From contig OW818670.1 in assembly GCA_942493215.1 (NCBI GenBank), positions 1,302,001-1,366,000 of the forward strand: a stretch of 64,000 bases of DNA. Direction: 5' to 3'. Under the pieces are notes generated by a model, which worked only from the letters and a program-made list of their open reading frames with translations, was not told the origin of the DNA and made no database searches. Origin of the DNA: G942493215 sp942493215. Its GTDB lineage: Bacteria > Bacillota_I > Bacilli_A > RF39 > UBA660. Position 1 is the first letter of the stretch, and every line of letters begins with the position of its first letter. Below, piece by piece: positions 60,585 through 64,000 of this stretch. The position numbers were made by a program, and so were the translations under genes.

Positions 60585-62337
60585 TACTATTTCCCCTCAA
60601 CTTTAAATTAACTAACTCTTGAGCTAGTTGTGCTTTTACTTTAATATCATTTGTTTGTGACATTTTCTCTTTAATTTTTTCGATTTCTAAATTAATACTG
60701 TATTCATTAATGGTATTAATATAATCATCAATTTCACCAGGTAAATACTTATCTTTTAATTGTAAATGTAGTATTTCTTCGATAACTTGTTGTAATAACT
60801 CATAATTAGGATTATTCATTATGTAACTCATAAAATCAGCTAAAATAAATTTTCCATAATCATTATAATAAAATTTTATTTCATTAGCTAAAAGTCGATA
60901 TTTATCGGTTGGCATATACATAATTTTCTTAACTGTCATCCTTATTACTTCATCATATTTAAGCATATAATACAAAATATTACTCTCAGCCAATTCATAT
61001 TTAGATAATAATTTAGTTTCCTTTTTAACAACGGGTATATCATTATTCTTAATTTCTTGACTACTATTTAATTTTTCTCTAATAAAATCAATATCAAGAT
61101 TAGCTTCAACACTTAATTTTTTAAGTGTTAATTCTTTTAATATGTCATCATCAATCTTATTTAGTTCCAAAATCATCTGTTTAACATAATTAGCCATATT
61201 AACATTACTTGATAAATCTTTATTCTTTTTATAATATGCTAATTTAAAATCAATAATATTAATAGGATTTTCCATTCTATTAATAAACTTTTCTTTACCA
61301 AACTGTTTAATAAAATCATCAGGATCTAAACCATTATCTAAAACTAAAACTTTAGGAATAATACCGATTTTCTGTAATTCTTCACTACAGGCAATCGTCG
61401 CATGTTCGCCAGCTGCATCACCATCAAAACATAAAATGATATTTTTAGCCATTTTTCTAATAATAGCCACTTGTTCTTTAGTAACAGCTGTTCCCATTGT
61501 TGCAACAACATTCTTAACGCCTATCGTATAAGCTCTAATTACATCCATAAAACCTTCCATAATGATAACCGTATCTTTATGGCGACATTCTTCTTTAGCA
61601 TTATGATAATTATATATTAACCGTCTTTTTTGAAATATTTCTGTTTCTCTAGTGTTAATATATTTTGAAGGATCGTTACCTGCATATATTCGGCCACTAA
61701 AACCTACTGTTTTGCCTTCTAAATCCCATAGTGGAAACATAATTCGATCACAGTAGATATCGCTATAACCATATTGATTCTTTAAAATTAAGCCACTACT
61801 TTCAAGAATAGCTTGTGAATATCCTTTACTAGTCAATAATTGAGTTAGAAGATCACGTTTCTTTAAAGATAAACCTATTTCAAACTTTTTAATTATATCT
61901 TCATCTATTTCTCTTTTATTAAGATATTCTAAAGCTTGTTTACTGTTAACTGTATTAATATTATTTTGATAAAACTTTTTACTTATTTCATATACTTCAT
62001 ATAAAGGGCTAATCTTTGTTTTTTGATTGGTTTTAAAACCACTAAAATCATAATTTAAACCAGCCTTGTTAGCTAAAATAGCCAGTGCTTCTTTAAAGGC
62101 CACATTCTCATAGTCCATAACAAATTTAATAGCATTACCGGTTGCGCCACAAGAAAAGCATCTATATATTTGTAAATCTGATGACACACTCATACTTGGT
62201 GAATGATCATCATGAAAGGGACATACTCCAAAATAATTTTTACCCCGCTGAGTAAGTGGAAGATAAGTGCTAATAATATCAACAATATCAACACTTTTTC
62301 GAATATTATCAATTACTTCATTATCGATTATTGCCAT
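60577..62337 (-). CDS. dnaG: DNA primase DnaG
   Basis: 586 aa. N-terminal zinc ribbon (GVCPFHDDHSPSMSV, YRCFSCGATGN), catalytic core with GRIYAGNDPSKYINT, the TOPRIM motifs VIIMEGFMDVIRAYTIGV and ILCFDGDAAGEHA, and a C-terminal helicase-interaction domain. It makes RNA primers at the fork. It heads the dnaG-rpoD-trmK operon with SD AGGAGTAG. Confidence 0.96.
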   Translation of the reverse strand: MAIIDNEVIDNIRKSVDIVDIISTYLPLTQRGKNYFGVCPFHDDHSPSMSVSSDLQIYRCFSCGATGNAIKFVMDYENVAFKEALAILANKAGLNYDFSGFKTNQKTKISPLYEVYEISKKFYQNNINTVNSKQALEYLNKREIDEDIIKKFEIGLSLKKRDLLTQLLTSKGYSQAILESSGLILKNQYGYSDIYCDRIMFPLWDLEGKTVGFSGRIYAGNDPSKYINTRETEIFQKRRLIYNYHNAKEECRHKDTVIIMEGFMDVIRAYTIGVKNVVATMGTAVTKEQVAIIRKMAKNIILCFDGDAAGEHATIACSEELQKIGIIPKVLVLDNGLDPDDFIKQFGKEKFINRMENPINIIDFKLAYYKKNKDLSSNVNMANYVKQMILELNKIDDDILKELTLKKLSVEANLDIDFIREKLNSSQEIKNNDIPVVKKETKLLSKYELAESNILYYMLKYDEVIRMTVKKIMYMPTDKYRLLANEIKFYYNDYGKFILADFMSYIMNNPNYELLQQVIEEILHLQLKDKYLPGEIDDYINTINEYSINLEIEKIKEKMSQTNDIKVKAQLAQELVNLKLRGNSND

Positions 62338-62460
62338 ATTATCTACTCCTACACTATTATTATACTTTATAAAACATCAATTTCCTTTTTTTATACATAT
62401 TTTATGAATAAAAATTGTCTTTTTATAGAAAAATTTATAATATTGTATATAATTTTAATA

Positions 62461-62486
62461 AAAAAAAGGAAGACCAAAGTCTTCCC
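62461..62486 (-). terminator. Rho-independent terminator of comEC
   Basis: GGAAGAC/GTCTTCC stem with minus-strand T-run, 30 nt past the comEC stop. Confidence 0.85.
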
Positions 62487-62497
62487 ATCTATATAAA

Positions 62498-62515
62498 ACG
62501 CTAATGCATTAGCGT
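62498..62515. repeat. Perfect 18-bp palindrome downstream of comEC
   Basis: ACGCTAATG/CATTAGCGT, no loop, immediately after the comEC stop. It may be a second terminator hairpin or a protein-binding site. Confidence 0.5.
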
Positions 62516-62517
62516 AC

Positions 62518-64000
62518 CTACATACAAGTATAAATAGCTAATTCTTTTTTTAAAATAATTTTTATACTGCCATTTACACTTGTGATATAAGTCTTAATAT
62601 CATATTTATTTAATGTATCCAACGTTTCTTGATGTGGATGATGAAAACGATTGTTTCTACCTGCCGATATAATAGCAAATGCTGGCTTTATACACCTAAT
62701 AAAAGTATCATCTGTACTTGTATTAGATCCATGATGACCTACCTTTAATATATCCATTTTAGTTAATGAATATACCTTAATTATCTTCTTTTCTTCTTCT
62801 TTTGTTGCATCTCCCATTAATAATATATTCTTATTAGCAATATTTGCTTGTATAATTAATGAATCATGATTCTCATCCACTAAATTTTTAGCGTTTAAAA
62901 ATTTTAAAGAATAATTTTTAAGATTTAAAATGTTTTGACTATAAAAAGCATAAGTAATATTTTTGTTCTTCATTACTTTTATTACTTGCTGTTCTAAAGC
63001 ATTATTATTGCCACTATTAAAAATAATATGACTAATAGGAAAATTATTGATTAAATTAATTGCTTCACCAATATGATCATTATCACCATGAGTAAGAAGT
63101 AAATAGTCAATCTTTCTAATACCCAATGATTTTAAATATGGAATAATTGTTGATATTGCAATACTATATGTTTTTTTTCGTTGCTGCCATTTTTCTTTAT
63201 TATAATTAATTATGCCACCAGTATCAATTAATATATTACCGTTATAATATGGCATATTAATTAAAGTCGAATCACCCTGTCCGACATCAATAAATGTTAT
63301 ATTAGGATTAATAATAAAATAATTAAAATGATAATGCCCAAACATCATTAAAATTAAAAGACCAATTATATTGAATCGCTTTTTAGTTAATTGCCATAGT
63401 CCTAATGAAATAATTACATAATATAAAATAATAATATATATTGATGGTTTAGCCATCACATAGGTAAACAAACTAATATTATTAAAAAATAGAGATAACC
63501 ATTCAAAAATATTCAAAATAATAGTTAGAATACTATTTAAAAAGGGAAAGAAAAAGGTTCCTAATGTTAAGGGAAATATTATAAAGGAAACTAAAGGTAC
63601 AAAGACTAGATTTAATATAGGTGTTAAAATGTTTACTTCAAAAAAATTAAACATAATTATAGGCATACTCGCTAAAAAAGCAATCGTTGATGTAACAAGC
63701 AGCTTAAAAAAAAAGTTTTTAAAATGATTAATGTATCTTTGAAATAACAATAAATAGAAACAAACGGTAAAGCTTAAAAGAAAACCTAAATTATAAACAA
63801 AATAAGGATTATAGAGTAAAAACAGGCCAAAAACTAGTAAAAACAGTGTAATTTTGTTAATTTTATAGTTGGACATATTATTTACAGTAAATATAACATA
63901 AAGAATAACAGCTCTTAAAATAGATGGTGAAAAACCCGTTAAGAAGGTATATAGAAATAAGAATAATATAATAATTAATAAAACTATTATTGGGGATTTA
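62518..64000 (-). CDS. comEC: DNA internalization channel protein ComEC/Rec2, C-terminal part (5' end outside window)
   Basis: The frame is open past the window edge: before an internal Met at 63876 it reads FLTGFSPSILRAVILYVIFT, the competence-domain signature GFSPSILRA. About eight membrane helices of the Competence domain follow, then a metallo-beta-lactamase domain (IDVGQGDSTLINMPYYNG, LLTHGDNDHIGEA, LLMGDATKEEEK, LKVGHHGSNTSTDD). ComEC brings single-stranded DNA through the membrane during transformation. Its presence with the pilus genes supports a DNA-uptake role. Terminator and an 18-bp palindrome follow. Confidence 0.94.
   Translation of the reverse strand, partial: KSPIIVLLIIILFLFLYTFLTGFSPSILRAVILYVIFTVNNMSNYKINKITLFLLVFGLFLLYNPYFVYNLGFLLSFTVCFYLLLFQRYINHFKNFFFKLLVTSTIAFLASMPIIMFNFFEVNILTPILNLVFVPLVSFIIFPLTLGTFFFPFLNSILTIILNIFEWLSLFFNNISLFTYVMAKPSIYIIILYYVIISLGLWQLTKKRFNIIGLLILMMFGHYHFNYFIINPNITFIDVGQGDSTLINMPYYNGNILIDTGGIINYNKEKWQQRKKTYSIAISTIIPYLKSLGIRKIDYLLLTHGDNDHIGEAINLINNFPISHIIFNSGNNNALEQQVIKVMKNKNITYAFYSQNILNLKNYSLKFLNAKNLVDENHDSLIIQANIANKNILLMGDATKEEEKKIIKVYSLTKMDILKVGHHGSNTSTDDTFIRCIKPAFAIISAGRNNRFHHPHQETLDTLNKYDIKTYITSVNGSIKIILKKELAIYTCM

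Noticed and set aside
1..64000. Mycoplasma-type genetic code (TGA as Trp)
   Set aside because: TGA ends conserved genes (rbgA, tagO, the 18630 gene) and Trp codons are TGG throughout; peptidoglycan and spore genes also argue against it.
1..64000. CRISPR array, insertion sequence or prophage
   Set aside because: No spaced direct repeats and no transposase, terminase, portal or integrase-with-cargo genes seen; the only recombinase is a housekeeping-type XerD.

Overview
The window is AT-rich DNA from a low-GC Gram-positive bacterium of the Bacilli-like Firmicutes, probably an uncultivated gut lineage near the Erysipelotrichales/RF39 groups (that placement is inference). It is not a Mycoplasma with genetic code 4: TGA is used as a stop in several conserved genes (rbgA, tagO) and Trp is read from TGG. 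It has peptidoglycan genes (murG, murB, ftsQ). It also carries Bacillus-type sporulation relatives (cotE, spoIIM, ylbJ, a sigH-like sigma factor) and natural-transformation/type IV pilus genes.

Layout. 1-2.6 kb: the end of a suf operon (sufD, frameshifted sufS) and an unknown gene. 2.6-12.1 kb: RNase J2-like protein, miaB, a lipoprotein, cotE, rpsP-khpA, cdsA-rseP, and a NatAB-type ABC exporter. 12.1-15.8 kb: an accessory stretch holding tRNA-Leu(CAG), an ADP-ribosyltransferase-fold protein, small orphan genes, tRNA-Leu(GAG), a ferritin-like protein and tRNA-Gln(CTG). 15.8-22.5 kb: murG-murB-ftsQ, a coiled-coil protein, frameshifted rbgA, mrnC, rlmB and sigH. 22.5-30.6 kb: a strongly expressed pair of secreted proteins, a pseudopilin, tagO, mscL, spoIIM, mnmA, a HTH protein and small orphans. 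30.6-42.9 kb: zupT, xerD, rarA, holA, an OapA-like membrane protein preceded by a roughly 577-nt structured RNA (candidate OLE RNA), a GT2-GtrA glycosyltransferase, and addA/addB. 42.9-58.4 kb: very large pseudopilins with FISUMP, glycine-rich and discoidin-like domains, interleaved with mutS, ylbL and ylbJ, followed by the PilB-type ATPase, prepilin peptidase and an N-terminally extended PilC-type platform protein. 58.4-64 kb: yqfQ-like, trmK, rpoD, dnaG and the 3' part of comEC.

How the parts fit. ComEC, AddAB, the pilus motor, peptidase and platform genes, at least four pseudopilins and a SigH-like factor suggest a DNA-uptake or adhesive-pilus system with unusually large, adhesin-like tips. 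The candidate OLE RNA with its membrane-protein partner is the most striking non-coding element; it has its own consensus sigma-A promoter and terminator. Two conserved genes (sufS, rbgA) each carry one extra base in a homopolymer run, which may be assembly error.
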